Shown here: positions 25,501 through 37,897 of the stretch, in pieces | Layout: each line of letters opens with the position of its first letter | How positions within the stretch are numbered: position 1 is the first letter of the stretch | Assembly: GCA_958450325.1 (NCBI GenBank) | Contig: OY288261.1 | Coordinates: forward strand, 15,985,277-16,049,276 | DNA: 64,000 nucleotides | Source: Agrostemma githago | Lineage: Eukaryota; Streptophyta; Magnoliopsida; Caryophyllales; Caryophyllaceae | Reading direction: 5' to 3' | The notes under the pieces: generated by a model | Told to the model about the DNA's origin: nothing | The model's database searches: none | Seen by the model: only the letters and a program-made list of their open reading frames with translations | Program-made: the position numbers and the translations under genes

Positions 25501-27550
25501 AAAGTAAGAAACGAGAAGGGGAATAAGAAGACGAAAAGCTGGACAAGAAGAACGAATGATCTTGGTAGCTAGACATAAGCAGCCAGAAAGAAAGGGTCGT
25601 TAGGGGAAGAAGAGTACAAAAGAGTGAAACAAAAAGAGGTGAAGGGTAAGATGAGTGAAAGGGATGAACCATTACTGAACTAAATAACCAAAGATAGTCG
25701 TATATAAAGATAAATCTTGAATGATGAGGAGGAGCGGAGGCGTAAGAGGGGGGACGGATAAGGGAAGGGGATATGAAAGTGGTAGATGAGGAGGACAACC
25801 GATCTTAATAGGAGGTAATGGTGAACAGGAAGAAAGGAACATTAGAGAAAAGTGAGGTGAAAAAGGAGAAGGGTCGGGGGGAACACTAAGGGTAAACTAA
25901 ACTAGATGACAAAAGCAGGTCCTATTTAATAATGAATCTTAGATCGTGAGGAGGGGGGCACATGGCGGAAGGAAGAAGATGAGGGCATGTAGATGAGGGG
26001 TAGGAGGAGAAGGCATGGTGGAAACGGGAAGGGGAAATGGGATGTATATGAGGTGAATTGATAGACGAGAAGAAGGAACGTATAGAGGAACAACATTAGG
26101 CAGAGAGACAAGTTCAAGAAGTTGGGGCTAAGGGACGATACCCTCACTGAATTAATGACCAAAACAAGTTATTTTAAGTATGTGTCTTAGATTACAATGA
26201 GGGAAAGAAGAAGGATAAGTTATTCTAAGTTTCTCCCAATTTTGATGACTACACATCGAGGTACGCATAATAATTTTGAAAGGTATTGATACTAATTATG
26301 CTTGTTATTCATGATAAAACTTTAAGATTAGGGATTTTAGTTTACTCAAACAACAAAGTAAATTGTCAACGTGCACAGTGTTTCTTGGCCGAATGAAAAC
26401 CATCAAATTATGCCTAACCATTTAAGTAACGGAGTAAAAGGACTTTATATGTTTCAAAGGTCTAAACTAAGATCATGTTTGAATAAATTCTAAATATGAG
26501 GGAAATAAAGTTCTAAAACATTAGGAAAAACAAGTTTAGTAAAGAAGGATATGAGGGAGTGCATGAGAAGAACGATGAAACATAAGAGGGATAGAAAAGG
26601 TTGTATGAAAGAAACTATCTAAAATAGATGACAAAAAATCATACTTAATTCCGAATTTAAGAAGGATTGTAGGAGGATGAGAACGGTAAAAAAAAGGTCA
26701 TGAAAAAGAAATTTTATATATAGAAACAAAGCATAGCTGATGAGGAGGATAAGGGAAAGGATAATAAAGTGTGAAGGATGATTAAAAATGATCTTAGTGA
26801 TAGAGGAAAGAGGAATAAGAAAAATAATGTTAAAGTGGGGGGGGGGGGGTGAGGTAATAAGGAGGGAGGAGCGTGTGGGAGGAGGGAGTATGGAATCCGA
26901 TAGGTTAAAACAGTTGAAATGATGAGGTACTCGCTAAAATATATGACTAAAACACTTTATTTGTAAAAATGAATCTCAGACAATGACTAGCAGAAGGAGG
27001 AAAGTAAGGAGCGAGAAGAGGAATAAGAAGACGAAAAGTTGGACAAGAAGGATAAATGCTCTTGGTAGCTGGGCATAAGCAACCAGAAAGAAAGTAGCGT
27101 TAAGGGAGGAAGAATACAAAGGAGTGAAACGAAATGACGTGAAGGACGTGAGGAGGGAAGATGAGTGAAAGGGACGAATCGTTGCTAAACTAGATAACAG
27201 AAGACGAAAAGTTGGACAAGAAGGATGAATGATCTTGGTAGCTGGGCATAAGCAACAAAAAAGAAAGTAGCGTTAGGGGAAGAAGAACACAAAGGAATGA
27301 AACAAAAGGACGTGAAGGGCCTGAAGGGTAAGATGAGTGAAAGAGACGAACCGTTGCTAAACTAGATAACAAAAGATAGTCGTATATAAGGATGAATCCT
27401 GAATGATGATGAGGAGCATAAAAAGACACAAAGAAAGGAGAATGGGGGAGACGAAATGGGAAGGAAGTGAGTGTTTAAGAAAATTGATCTTCGTAAATGG
27501 TAATTGAGGAACATGAAAAGGCGGAGCAAGAAGAGGGTTCAAGGATGAGG
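19560..27550 (+). repeat. Purine-rich higher-order array, remaining units
   Basis: About five more copies of the roughly 1.65-kb unit, most rearranged. The phrase GGTCTAAACTAAGAT recurs near 21492, 23248 and 26459. The block with GAGGGAGTGCATGAGAAGAA recurs near 20000, 21586, 23340, 24580 and 26553. The block with TTGGACAAGAAGG recurs near 22348, 23976, 27040 and 27211. The block with GGTAAACTAAACTA recurs near 19760, 20964, 22810, 24350 and 25890. The end phrase ACACATCGAGGTA recurs near 21327 and 26250. Some junctions skip blocks (at 19985 and 24565), one block is doubled near 22560-22700, and a final one near 27200-27365. No coding gene is supported in 8 kb. Confidence 0.87.
25007..25213. 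mobile_element. Stowaway-type MITE, 207 bp, in the array
   Basis: Inverted ends CTCCCTCCGATTTTTTATTA and its complement (TAATAAAAAATCGGAGGGAG) are flanked by TA (25005-25006 and 25214-25215). The inner part is pyrimidine-rich on the plus strand, opposite to the surrounding array, so the insertion stands out. It has no open frame of note. Confidence 0.9.
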
Positions 27551-28650
27551 TGTGACGACTGCCAATCGGGGTGACATTGTGGTTTCGTGCAGGTGCAGAT
27601 GCTACTTGACCAACAATAGCCTCGTGAAGAGACTGGTTCACAGTTTCCAGACGCAAGCAATGAACAACACACCTCATTTGGAAATTACTGACCCTACCTC
27701 TGCAGAAAATACGACCGCCTACATTGCGCAGTTCGGTGAGGATGCTGTAGCCACAACACAAGTACTAGCTCTGGGCCTACTTGGCACGAGAGATTATATT
27801 GTTATCGAATGACTTGGTTATCAATTTACATAGCTACGAACACCGTGTGTATGTACTGCAACGTCGTTCTCGTTGATGCGTAGACATACCCTTATGGAAC
27901 ATATTTAGTGTTTTTTTGGAAGACCCATGACCTAGACAATATCTTCGTTATGGACTTGGTAATCTAACGCGCAGTATTTAGAAAGGAATGCAAGACTCTA
28001 CAAGTGTTTGAAGCAAAAATACCTCACACTATTGTCGTTAATTCATTGAAAGGTAAGGGTATCACTGAATCATATAGTTTTATGTGGGTGTACAGGCTTG
28101 TTGGGGGTTGAGAATCGTAACAGATCTTCATACTATCCTCACGTTTAGAGTTTATCGTTAGTGCGTCGTATGTGTCAATGCCTTGTGCCACTATATCGAT
28201 TGAATAGCTTGGCTGCGCAGAATTAGCCAGCATGATAAGACGGATCAGTAGACATGCATTAGAGGATAGTGACAACTACTGAAGTAGACGGTCTCTTGAC
28301 ACGTAATTGAGAGAACGCATCTTCACTACCATTATGTGTGCTTTTAGTGCCTCTAACCGACACTTTCGGTCTGTACCTGTCTTTATTAGTAAACGTAGCC
28401 TCTTTAGATTTGTACACATTTCCTTGACTGTCTACAATCCGTGAGTACCCCTCTCAGATTTACGATAGAATGCGATTGTACGTTTACCGCTGAACCAATG
28501 TCCGTGTGCTCAAAACTACTTTTGTCATTTTGGAGCTCCATCTAGTTAAGCAAAATAGAGGGCTCAATCGCTGCCTTCCCGTTTTACTTTGGATTTTTTT
28601 ATCCAATTTCTTTCTACCCAAGAAAGGAAGCTAAGCTAACCCCAATACCT
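27551..28650. other. Unassigned region upstream of CDC48
   Basis: The purine bias stops at about 27550 and the sequence becomes compositionally neutral and apparently unstructured. The longest plus-strand frame (27552-27812, 86 codons) suggests no family. The proximal 100 bp probably belong to the CDC48 promoter, but I cannot name binding sites. Confidence 0.4.
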
Positions 28651-28651
28651 C

Positions 28652-28659
28652 TATAAATA
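28652..28659 (+). promoter_or_regulatory. Probable CDC48 TATA box
   Basis: TATAAATA lies 116 bp upstream of the CDC48 start codon. It is followed by a CT-rich leader (about 28680-28745), typical of the 5' untranslated region of strongly expressed plant genes. The start site would be expected about 30 bp downstream; this is inferred from position only. Confidence 0.65.
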
Positions 28660-28774
28660 TCTCAACCCTCCGCATCTCACCTCCTATCTCTCTCAATTTA
28701 ACACTTCTTCACCTCTTCTTCTCTTTCCAAACTTCCATCAGTTTGTCCTCAGATTTCTTACCCACGAAGCGATC

Positions 28775-31700
28775 ATGGCAGATCACGCTGAATCTTCAGA
28801 TTCGTAAGTCATCATCTTTTTTTATCTCCAGATCTCAATTTTTTTGGTTTTTTTTTGTATTTATGATTGATTGATATCTGATGTTTTTTTGGGTGTTTCT
28901 GATGCAGTAAGGGTGCTAAGAAAGACTTTAGCACGGCGATTCTAGAGCGCAAGAAGGCAGTGAATCGGCTTGTTGTAGATGAGGCCGTTAATGACGATAA
29001 TTCTGTAGTTTCAATGCACCCGGATACCATGGAAAAGCTTCAGATTTTCCGTGGTGATACCATCTTGCTTAAGGTTGGTATTGTTGATGTTACTTGCGAG
29101 TTTGTTGGTTAATTTTCCAATTAGGGTTTTCTGTGACTTCTGCAATTTAGGGCTTTGAGTGACTATTGGTGCTTTTGGATTTGGTGTTGGCTTGTTGAAT
29201 CTTGTAGAAGCAGAATATTCGTGGGTGAACTGTTCAAGAGTGTTGTATATGTGTGAAAGATGTATTGATATCAAAATGTTTTGTTTTACCCTTGTAGGGG
29301 ATCAGGTGGCTCATAACGAGAATTGTTTTTATTGTGATTGGGATATAACTTAGCCTTGCTCTCAATTTTATTCGTATGGATCTTTTTAATATGACTGCTG
29401 ATTTTACTGAATGGTGCAAGCGTTGTCAAACTACAGGATTTTCTACAAGTGATCAGTTGTAGTATTGGGCATACTTCTTAAGAGTATCATATTTTCTTCT
29501 TTTAGTCAAATCATCTCAAGGATTACTTATCACCCGCTCTCCTATGAGACTCTCATGGTCATTAGAGGTCTCACGATAAAATTATCCTAAGAATGTCTCG
29601 GAGAAGATTTGCCGCCAGTTCTATGCCTTGTTCTATGGTTAACAAACCTCTTAGTCTACAATTTGCAGGAGCCTCTGTGGGCGGCACCAAAGCTGCTATC
29701 GTTGTAGGTTGTAGCCTGTGGGACATAGACTTCCTCATGCCAAGTTACTCTCAAAAGATTATAGTAACCAAATATCTTTTCTTATCACTGCTGAAAAAGA
29801 ATTCAGTTAACCACTGGAAAAGATGTCTGATTACCGTTGTTAGACTGAGACTTGACCTCATATAATTAGCTTCCTTAGGTGGTATATTATTTAGTCTTCT
29901 TATCGTCTCGTTGATTTATTTGGTTTTAGGGAAAGAAAAGAAAAGATACAATCTGCATTGCACTTGCTGATGAAACTTGTGAAGAACCTAAAATTAGGAT
30001 GAACAAGGTTGTGAGGTCAAATTTAAGGGTTAGACTTGGCGATGTGGTTTCGGTACACCAGTGTCCTGATGTCAAGTATGGAAAGCGTGTGCACATTCTT
30101 CCTATTGATGATACAATTGAAGGAGTGACTGGAAATTTGTTTGATGCCTACTTGAAACGTGAGTAAATTTTTATTTCTCTTTTCTCTGTCTTTCTAAGCT
30201 AATATGCTGTTTGTTGGAGTGTCTTATCTTGAATCTAAGACATGGTCTTCGTTCATGTGGTATAAAGAAACGTGCGTAAGACATCAAAGTTGTAGCCAAG
30301 TAAATTGATTTGAGTTTTGGTTAAGCATGCAACGGCCGGAACCCTTGTTGGTGACATGGTGATATTATTGGAATGTTAGTAACTTAGTATCTTACTTTGT
30401 ATGCATAATAGGCAGAATCCGTGCTTATTTTTGGGACAAGGTGTCCTGCATGAGGCATTGGATTCTGTTATTGGAGAATTCTTCTATTACCCGGAGCAAA
30501 GCTATCTTCGTGGTGTTCTTTACCATCTTATTATAATGTCCATCTTGTTTGTTGCTTCTGTATCTGCAGTTAGTGTTTCAATGCTTTATCGGATGTTTAA
30601 CTAAGTTTATCACCTCCATAATATTTGGTTTTTGAACATTCTTTCTAATGCCTATTTTGTGTTAGAACTGTTGTCATTTTCTAAACAGATGATTGTGAAG
30701 TGCTTACTGCCAAATTCTTTACTTGTTGTTAGGATCATATATTAATAATCCAAATATGCTCAGCAACAAATATCTTTTGTACCTATTTGCGTTCTTACTG
30801 TAAAAGTTGGATGTGTCTTTTCCATTTTGTTTTCTGATTTCTCTTTTCTCGCTTTCGTGCAGCTTACTTCCTAGAAGCTTACCGTCCTGTAAGAAAAGGT
30901 GATTTTTTTCTTGTTAGAGGGGGTATGAGGAGTGTCGAGTTCAAAGTCATTGAGACTGACCCTGCTGAGTATTGTGTCGTTGCCCCTGACACTGAGATCT
31001 TTTGTGAGGGAGAGCCCGTAAAAAGAGAGGATGAAAACAGATTAGATGAGGTTGGCTATGATGACGTTGGTGGAGTTCGTAAGCAAATGGCCCAAATTAG
31101 GGAGTTGGTTGAACTCCCACTTAGGCACCCACAGTTATTTAAATCAATTGGTGTGAAACCACCAAAGGGAATTTTGCTTTATGGGCCTCCAGGTTCTGGT
31201 AAGACCTTAATAGCCCGTGCTGTTGCTAATGAAACGGGGGCTTTCTTCTTCTGTATTAACGGGCCTGAGATCATGTCCAAATTGGCTGGAGAGAGCGAAA
31301 GCAATCTCAGAAAAGCTTTTGAGGAGGCTGAAAAGAATGCTCCATCTATAATCTTTATTGATGAAATTGATTCAATTGCTCCTAAAAGAGAGAAGACCAA
31401 TGGAGAGGTTGAGAGACGAATTGTTTCGCAGTTGCTCACCCTTATGGATGGACTCAAGTCACGGGCCCATGTTATCGTCATGGGAGCTACTAATCGTCCA
31501 AATAGTATTGATCCTGCATTGAGAAGGTTTGGTAGGTTTGACAGGGAAATAGATATTGGTGTGCCTGATGAAGTTGGACGACTTGAAGTTCTCCGGATTC
31601 ACACAAAGAACATGAAGCTTGCTGAAGATGTATGTAGACGGGTTCATTTATCATTTATATATCTCAAAGAATTTGTTGCAACTATCACATTCACTAAATC

Positions 31701-34700
31701 AACTGGAGAACTTTTTCTTACCTTTTTAATTTTTAATTTTTTTTACTTATAATTCCTTCCATATTTTATGATTTGTTTTAGAGGGTTATGAAATGGCGCT
31801 TGTTCCTGTCGCAGCATATTTTTTCCTGTATATGCAACGTGGAAATCTTGATGATGCTTGATCAACATACCTTTTTATACAAATATCTTTATTAATGTTT
31901 ATGCAGGTGGATCTGGAAAAAATCTCCAAAGAAACACATGGTTACGTTGGTGCTGACCTGGCTGCTCTATGCACTGAAGCCGCTCTTCAGTGTATCAGAG
32001 AGAAGATGGATGTGATTGATCTAGAGGATGATACGATTGATGCAGAGATCCTCAATTCGATGGCTGTTACAAATGAACACTACCAAACTGCTCTTGGACA
32101 GAGCAATCCATCTGCTTTGCGTGAAACAGTAAGTCTTGTAGGGTTTTTGTGCTTGCTTATAGTTCTCATTGATATTATTTGTTTAGGAGTAGCTGACACT
32201 GTTTCAACTTTTTAGGTTGTTGAAGTTCCTAATGTTAGTTGGGAAGATATTGGTGGCCTTGAAAATGTCAAAAGAGAGCTCCAAGAGGTATAATAACTTT
32301 TTCAATTTTCAGCCTTATTCGCCCCTCCATCAAGCAGTTTTTGGGTTTCCTGTGTTTCTGACTAGAAAATGGTGGGTGATGCCTTTATTGATATAGACGG
32401 TTCAATATCCCGTGGAGCATCCAGAAAAATTTGAAAAATTTGGAATGTCACCTTCAAAGGGAGTCCTATTCTACGGCCCTCCTGGATGTGGAAAGACTTT
32501 GCTAGCCAAGGCTATTGCGAATGAATGTCAGGCCAACTTTATCAGTGTGAAAGGTCCTGAATTGCTGACCATGTGGTTTGGGGAGAGTGAGGCTAATGTT
32601 CGTGAGATTTTTGACAAGGCTCGGCAAGCAGCTCCCTGCGTTCTGTTCTTTGACGAGCTTGATTCAATTGCCACACAGGTTTGCTCAATTTCTAAATGGG
32701 CTTGTTCTTAAACTTTTTAGCCGACTGTTAATATTTGTCCATTTTTCTTACTATAGTGTATGCAGTTGGGTACAGCTGCTGTTTTTGGCTTAGTGGCTCA
32801 TATCCTCACTGTGATATTCTCTTTGATTATCAGTAGCTAATTTCATAATGATAATTTAGTTGGAACAAAAATAACTTTAATTTGGCTTTGTTCCTCTGCT
32901 TTTATCAGCGTTTTACTTGCATTGGGTATTTAGTGTTCAACTTTATTCTTTAATCTCTAGCTAGTGAGTCTAAATTTCATAATATTGATGATTTACTCAA
33001 TTGACCTGTTTGTCGCATTCCAACTGAAATCACATGCTGAAGTCTTGTCACCATTGCCATGGTGCAATTTGTCCCTTTGGAATGTTGTCATGATTTTCAC
33101 TTGAAGCAATATAATCTACCTTCTCACTCCAACCTCTTCTTATGCACCCTTGAAATACTATAATGCTGTTTCAGTTAATAGTGTTTGTAACATCAACCTA
33201 TGATGCACATCTGTCGTTAAACATAATAAACTTCATTAAAATAGCCAATGGAAAGCAAACATGTTCTCTTTTGCTCATGTTGTAATTTGTTTATACAGAG
33301 GGGAGGCGGTGGTGGAGATGCGGGGGGTGCTGCTGACAGAGTTTTGAACCAACTTTTGACTGAGATGGATGGCATGTCTGCCAAGAAGACAGTTTTCATT
33401 ATCGGGGCCACTAACAGGCCTGATATTATCGATTCTGCTCTTCTGCGGCCGGGTCGTCTTGACCAGCTTATTTATATCCCGCTGCCTGATGATGAGTCTC
33501 GCCTCCAAATTTTCAAGGCTGCCTTGAGGAAGTCGCCTATTGCCAAGGATGTTGATATCAGGGCCCTTGCCCAGTATACTCAGGGATTTAGTGGCGCCGA
33601 TATCACTGAAATATGCCAGCGTGCTTGCAAGTACGCTATCCGGGAGAACATTGAGAAGGCAAGTGTCTTTACTTCAATTGGATTTTAACGAACTAAAAGT
33701 ATAGTAGAAGTAGTTTAATTATGGTACTTTTTTTTTAATTGGTGGCGATAACTTTTAGATTTCAGTTTTAGCAACTTCTACATCTTAACATGCTTTTTTG
33801 GGTTTATCCACTTTCTTGTTTGTAATGCTTAGATATGAGCCCATTTGCAGCTATATTTTGCAGGGAATGTATGTTGTTTCCAATTAGGAGGCCTTTGGTA
33901 CATCAAAGGGTAAGAGAACGATATCAACAAAGGGAAACGGGGGAAAGAAATGGTATTAACCTAAATTTAGGTTGTTTGGTTTTCAATGAAAGGGAATATA
34001 TTTCAACCAACCTTCACTCAAACTTCAAATTCGACCCATATTTGACTTGACTCGATAGTGTGGTGGTGGTCGTGATAGTGGTAGGTGAACCTTGGTGGTG
34101 CTGGCGATGGTTGTGGTTGATAGTGATGGTGATGACCCGGTGGATTAATGGGGAAAGAGAATCCATCACCTAGGGGTGAGAGGAAAGAAGCTAGAGGGGT
34201 TTGAGGGAAAGGGAAAGGAAATTATTGAATCGATTAAACAAACATAAACAAAGGGAATCATTAACTTTGATTCCTTAACCTTTCATGAATACCTCAATCC
34301 CCTTGGTCTTTTGAATGGTTGTCAAATGGGAAACATTTAGCGGTCTTATCGAACTGTCTTGCGCTTGTATCTGAGATGGTCCTAGTGTACGTGAGGTTGC
34401 GAAATTGAATCCCCCTATATGGTACTAAGCTTGTGTCTTCTCTTGCAATGCCTAAAGAGTCCCACCAAGTCAGTTTGCTAAAAAAATAACTTGCCTAATG
34501 TAATAATAGGAAAACAAAAGTAGTTCTTATAATTATTTGTTGATCACATTATTTAAGAAATTGTGTTCACGAGACATTATCAATGATGTATTCTCCATTT
34601 ACTTGCATTATTATATCATGTCATACTTTGTAGCTACGAGTATATATTTGTTTTTCTTATGTGTGCCAAGATAAGGTTTTATCCGAAGCATAGGTAGACT

Positions 34701-35018
34701 TACTACTAATGTTGTGATTTGCAGGATATTGAGAGGGAGAGAAGAAGAAATGAGAATCCTGAGGCAATGGAGGAGGATGTTGATGAAGTGGCTGAAATCA
34801 AGGCAGCCCACTTTGAGGAATCAATGAAGTATGCTCGAAGGAGCGTTAGCGATGCCGATATCCGCAAATACCAGGCATTTGCTCAGACCTTGCAGCAGTC
34901 TCGAGGCTTTGGCTCCGAATTTCGTTTCGCGAACACTAGTGCAGGCGGTCCCACCAGCACCACCGATGCATTTGCCGCCTCTGCTGGTGCCGCTGATGAA
35001 GACGACCTCTACAATTAA
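28775..35018 (+). CDS. CDC48: CDC48 / p97 (VCP) AAA+ ATPase, nine exons
   Basis: CDC48 is the hexameric AAA+ segregase that pulls ubiquitinated proteins from membranes, chromatin and complexes, acting with cofactors such as UFD1-NPL4. Exons: 28775-28803, 28908-29073, 29930-30158, 30863-31629, 31907-32128, 32216-32287, 32397-32678, 33299-33658 and 34725-35018 (TAA). They join in frame to 806 residues, against about 809 in Arabidopsis CDC48A. The N domain opens MADHAESSDSKGAKKDFSTA. D1 has Walker A GPPGSGKT (249-256), Walker B DEID (308-311) and ALRRFGRFDRE. D2 has GPPGCGKT (522-529), DELD (581-584) and LLRPGRLDQ. The protein ends in the acidic DEDDLYN tail that recruits cofactors. All introns are GT-AG except intron 8 (GC-AG). 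Two small oddities are RGGGGGD at 590-596, where plant relatives usually have RGSSVGD, and Ser for Pro in IIDSALLRPG. No stop or frameshift is seen, so it is probably functional. Confidence 0.97.
33659..34724 (+). other. CDC48 intron 8 with GC-AG splice sites
   Basis: Exon 8 must end at ...NIEK (33658) to join DIERE in exon 9 without a frameshift, and the next bases are GCAAGT. AAG/GCAAGT is the classic context for the rare GC donor. The nearest GT (33663) would add four bases and break the frame. The acceptor is TTTGCAG (ending 34724). The intron also contains a segment (about 33885-34320) rich in AAAGGGAA and TGGTGGTG words. It may be an old insertion, but its ends could not be matched. Confidence 0.87.
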
Positions 35019-35858
35019 ACTCCCTTCTGTTATGTTTCCCATTTTGGATTGTAACATAAATTATGAATCTTTCAGGCAGATTTAGACTTGGTATGTTTAA
35101 TCCTTTGATCCATACAAGTTTTTTTCTATGTTAATTGTTGAATTTATACAGTCTTTCAGGTCCAATACCACTTAATTGAAAGTTGGAAACAAGTTATTTT
35201 TTTTTTTTCCTCTACTAGTTTGATGCCTGTGAAAATTTTTACGGGTTGTAGTTCTTTAATTGATACGAAGTATTCCTTAATAAGCAAGGCAAATTGGAAG
35301 AAGTAATAGTGGGTTAGGGTCGCCCACTAAATTTGGAGTTACTGTTCCAACTTAAATATGAGGGCCCTTTGTATACTATAGTAGTATAAAATTATCAACT
35401 TAAATAAAAAATTGGCATTAAGAAAATTTGAACCTACGACCTCTATGTCAATAATATGTATCTTATCTACTCCACCACATTGATACTTTTGGTTATCTAC
35501 CCCACGTTTTGTTTTGTCTATATCTTTAGTTACATATTTCTAAAATTTATAAAAATTTGATATTCATAATACATTCGATTAGACAATTTAAACAAATCTC
35601 ACATGACTATATTTTATCGTATATATTAAAAGTTATATCGGTGATTCTTTTCACATGTGAATAGTGCACAATTACCATATGCATGAAATTAATTGGAACG
35701 GAGGGAGTATGTTTATCCACATACTCATTTTTTTTTTCAGACTGTCACCCCAGCTTTCCACTTCAGACTCTGAGTATTCACATACTCATCTCAGACTTTC
35801 TCACCTCACATACCTTATTTTATATTCTTTTTTATTCATCTCACATCAACTTTTTATC
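35019..35858. other. CDC48 3' flank, then unassigned
   Basis: The first 150-250 bp after the stop should be 3' untranslated sequence. No canonical AATAAA stands out, which is common in plants. Further on the sequence is AT-rich without recognised features. A lone CGGAGGGAGTA near 35699 resembles a Stowaway end but has no partner. Confidence 0.4.
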
Positions 35859-36991
35859 CCTACTACATTTGGTCGTCGATATTTCAGCCAGGTCGTCGGC
35901 GCTTTATACGTGATTTTACTCTTTTGCCCTTCTTTAATTATGATTAATAATATTAATTATTTTACTTAATTAATCTAATTAATATTTCCCGACTACTTTA
36001 AGATTACGGTTTCGATAATTTTTGACGGTTTTTGAGACACGTGTCTCAATAAAGCTCGGGAATTTTTATATTTTGTAAATGATTTTATTTAGGTCGATTA
36101 GTTTCATTATAATTGTGATTAAGTTGATAGTTTAATCTCCCCGTAGCTAGTATGTGGTTAAGTAATCAATGAATTATTCGATTTTATTTTTTACCGTTTG
36201 ATGTATTCGATTTTATACGTCCCTATCGTTGATTTCCGTACGAAAAATTATTAAAAAGGACACGAAAAATATGCCGGACATCGGCGCCCAAAACCATGCC
36301 CAACAGGCCCAGATGCAAAATTACAAAAATTTGTAATTACCAAGGCTCAAAACCACAACCTCTTGAACACAAATGAGCCTCTTTACCACTGAACTAATTG
36401 AACATTATTGATAAACCTTACTAAAATATTATCTATATTTGATTCTAAAACCCCCTAAAATCGCCTATTAATACAATTTTAATATTATTAATAATATTAG
36501 TGTTGTTGTGGGTGGGGGAGGATATATAATATAACATAATCCGTAACATAATAAAATGACGGTTTTAAAAAAAAAACCGTTTCATTATCGAGTTTCATTA
36601 ACACGGTTAAACTTTTTAATTTCATTAACAAAGTTAGTGAATGTAAGTAGAGAAAGACGTTGTTGTCTTTTCACATTAAAAAGCGCCGACGACCTAGTTT
36701 CTAGAAAAGTCGGGTTTCTCTAAAGAAAAGACGGTTTTTTTAAGTGAGAGAAAATAAAATTAAATATCGTGAGTGAACTTTGAGTGGATATATAATGAGG
36801 ACAAGATAATAACGGAACGGTTTGAAAAACTGAAAACCGTTTTATTAACGAGTTTCATTAACATAATTTCATTTCTAAAATTATAGTATTAAATTAGTTA
36901 ACTAATGTAATTAAGGGAATGACAAGATCGTCTTTTACATTAAAAAGCGCCGACGACCTGACTGAAATGCCGACGACCAAAAACAACACTC
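35859..36991. mobile_element. Probable Mutator-like non-autonomous element, 1.13 kb
   Basis: The left end has TTTGGTCGTCGATATTTCAG followed by CCAGGTCGTCGGCGCTTT. The right end has the complement, AAAGCGCCGACGACCTG then CTGAAATGCCGACGACCAAA. A 9-bp direct repeat, CTTTTTATC, flanks it (35850-35858 and 36992-37000), the size Mutator-type transposases leave. A further copy of the inner end motif lies near 36680, and two partial direct copies of an ACGGTTT...GAGTTTCATTAACA segment lie inside, so it has been internally rearranged. No transposase frame is present. Confidence 0.7.
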
Positions 36992-37022
36992 CTTTTTATC
37001 TACAATTTTTTATTTTTCTATT

Positions 37023-37856
37023 GGGTTTTTTGTCAAAAAGCACCTAACATTTACGCTTTCTGTAGAAAAGGCACCTTAAGTTTTTTTTTTTGCCCAAAAG
37101 CACCTAAAATTCTCAATGTGTTGTTTAAAGGCACCAAATGCCACTTTCCGTAAAAAAAAGTACGAATACAGTTAGAACTAACGGATGTACGTATACTCTT
37201 CTTAATACTCTACACTAAATATACGTATACATACCCTCATTCTTCCTCTCTATCTAACTCTTCCCCTAATAAGCAATACCCTTATCAATCTCCCCCAAAA
37301 AAACTCTTCCTCTTCACTTGCATGTTTCATAAGAATTCTCAATCAAACTTCATTGCTCAATCGGTAAGTCTTTATTACGATTCTTCATCCTTAAGTAAAT
37401 AATCACCTAAATCATCAACAAAACAAATTTAATTTTTGAGTTCAATTTCATTTTTTAGGTTAGCAACCCTAATTTTCGAGTATAATTTTGAAGTATGGGT
37501 TAATTATTGTTAATTTTCGAGTATCAACAACAAACCCTAACTGTGAGTTTGATTAAGAAAGAGGAAGGTTTTTTTTTGGGGGGAAATAAGGAAGATGTGA
37601 ATTAGGGTATTAGTTGATTAGGGGAGGAAGAGGAAGAACGAGGGTATGTATACGTATATTTAGTGTAGAGTATTAAGAAGAGTATACGTATATCCGTTAG
37701 TTATAACTGTATTCGTACTTTTTTTGACGGAAAGTGGCATTTGGTGCCTTTAAACAACACATTGAGAATTTTAGGTGCTTTTGGGCAAAAAAAAAAACTT
37801 AAGGTGCTTTTTTTTACAGAAAGCGTAAATGTTAGGTGCTTTTTGACAAAAAAGTC
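37023..37856. mobile_element. Mutator-like MITE with about 220-bp terminal inverted repeats, 834 bp
   Basis: The ends are GGGTTTTTTGTCAAAAAGCA and the near-complement TGCTTTTTGACAAAAAAGTC. The inverted repeats extend inwards over about 220 bp, including GCACCTAAAATTCTCAATGT and ATACGTATACTCTTCTTAAT. The 9-bp duplication TTTTCTATT flanks it exactly (37014-37022 and 37857-37865). It has no coding capacity. Long inverted repeats with a 9-bp duplication fit the Mutator superfamily. Confidence 0.91.
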
Positions 37857-37897
37857 TTTTCTATTTATCTCATCTCACCTCAACTTTCTACTTTTAT

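Noticed and set aside
31179..31647. Minus-strand frames opposite CDC48 exon 4
   Set aside because: They are shadows of a highly conserved exon read on the other strand.
35690..35710. Stowaway end CGGAGGGAGTA
   Set aside because: No matching CTCCCTCCG end with a TA target was found upstream.
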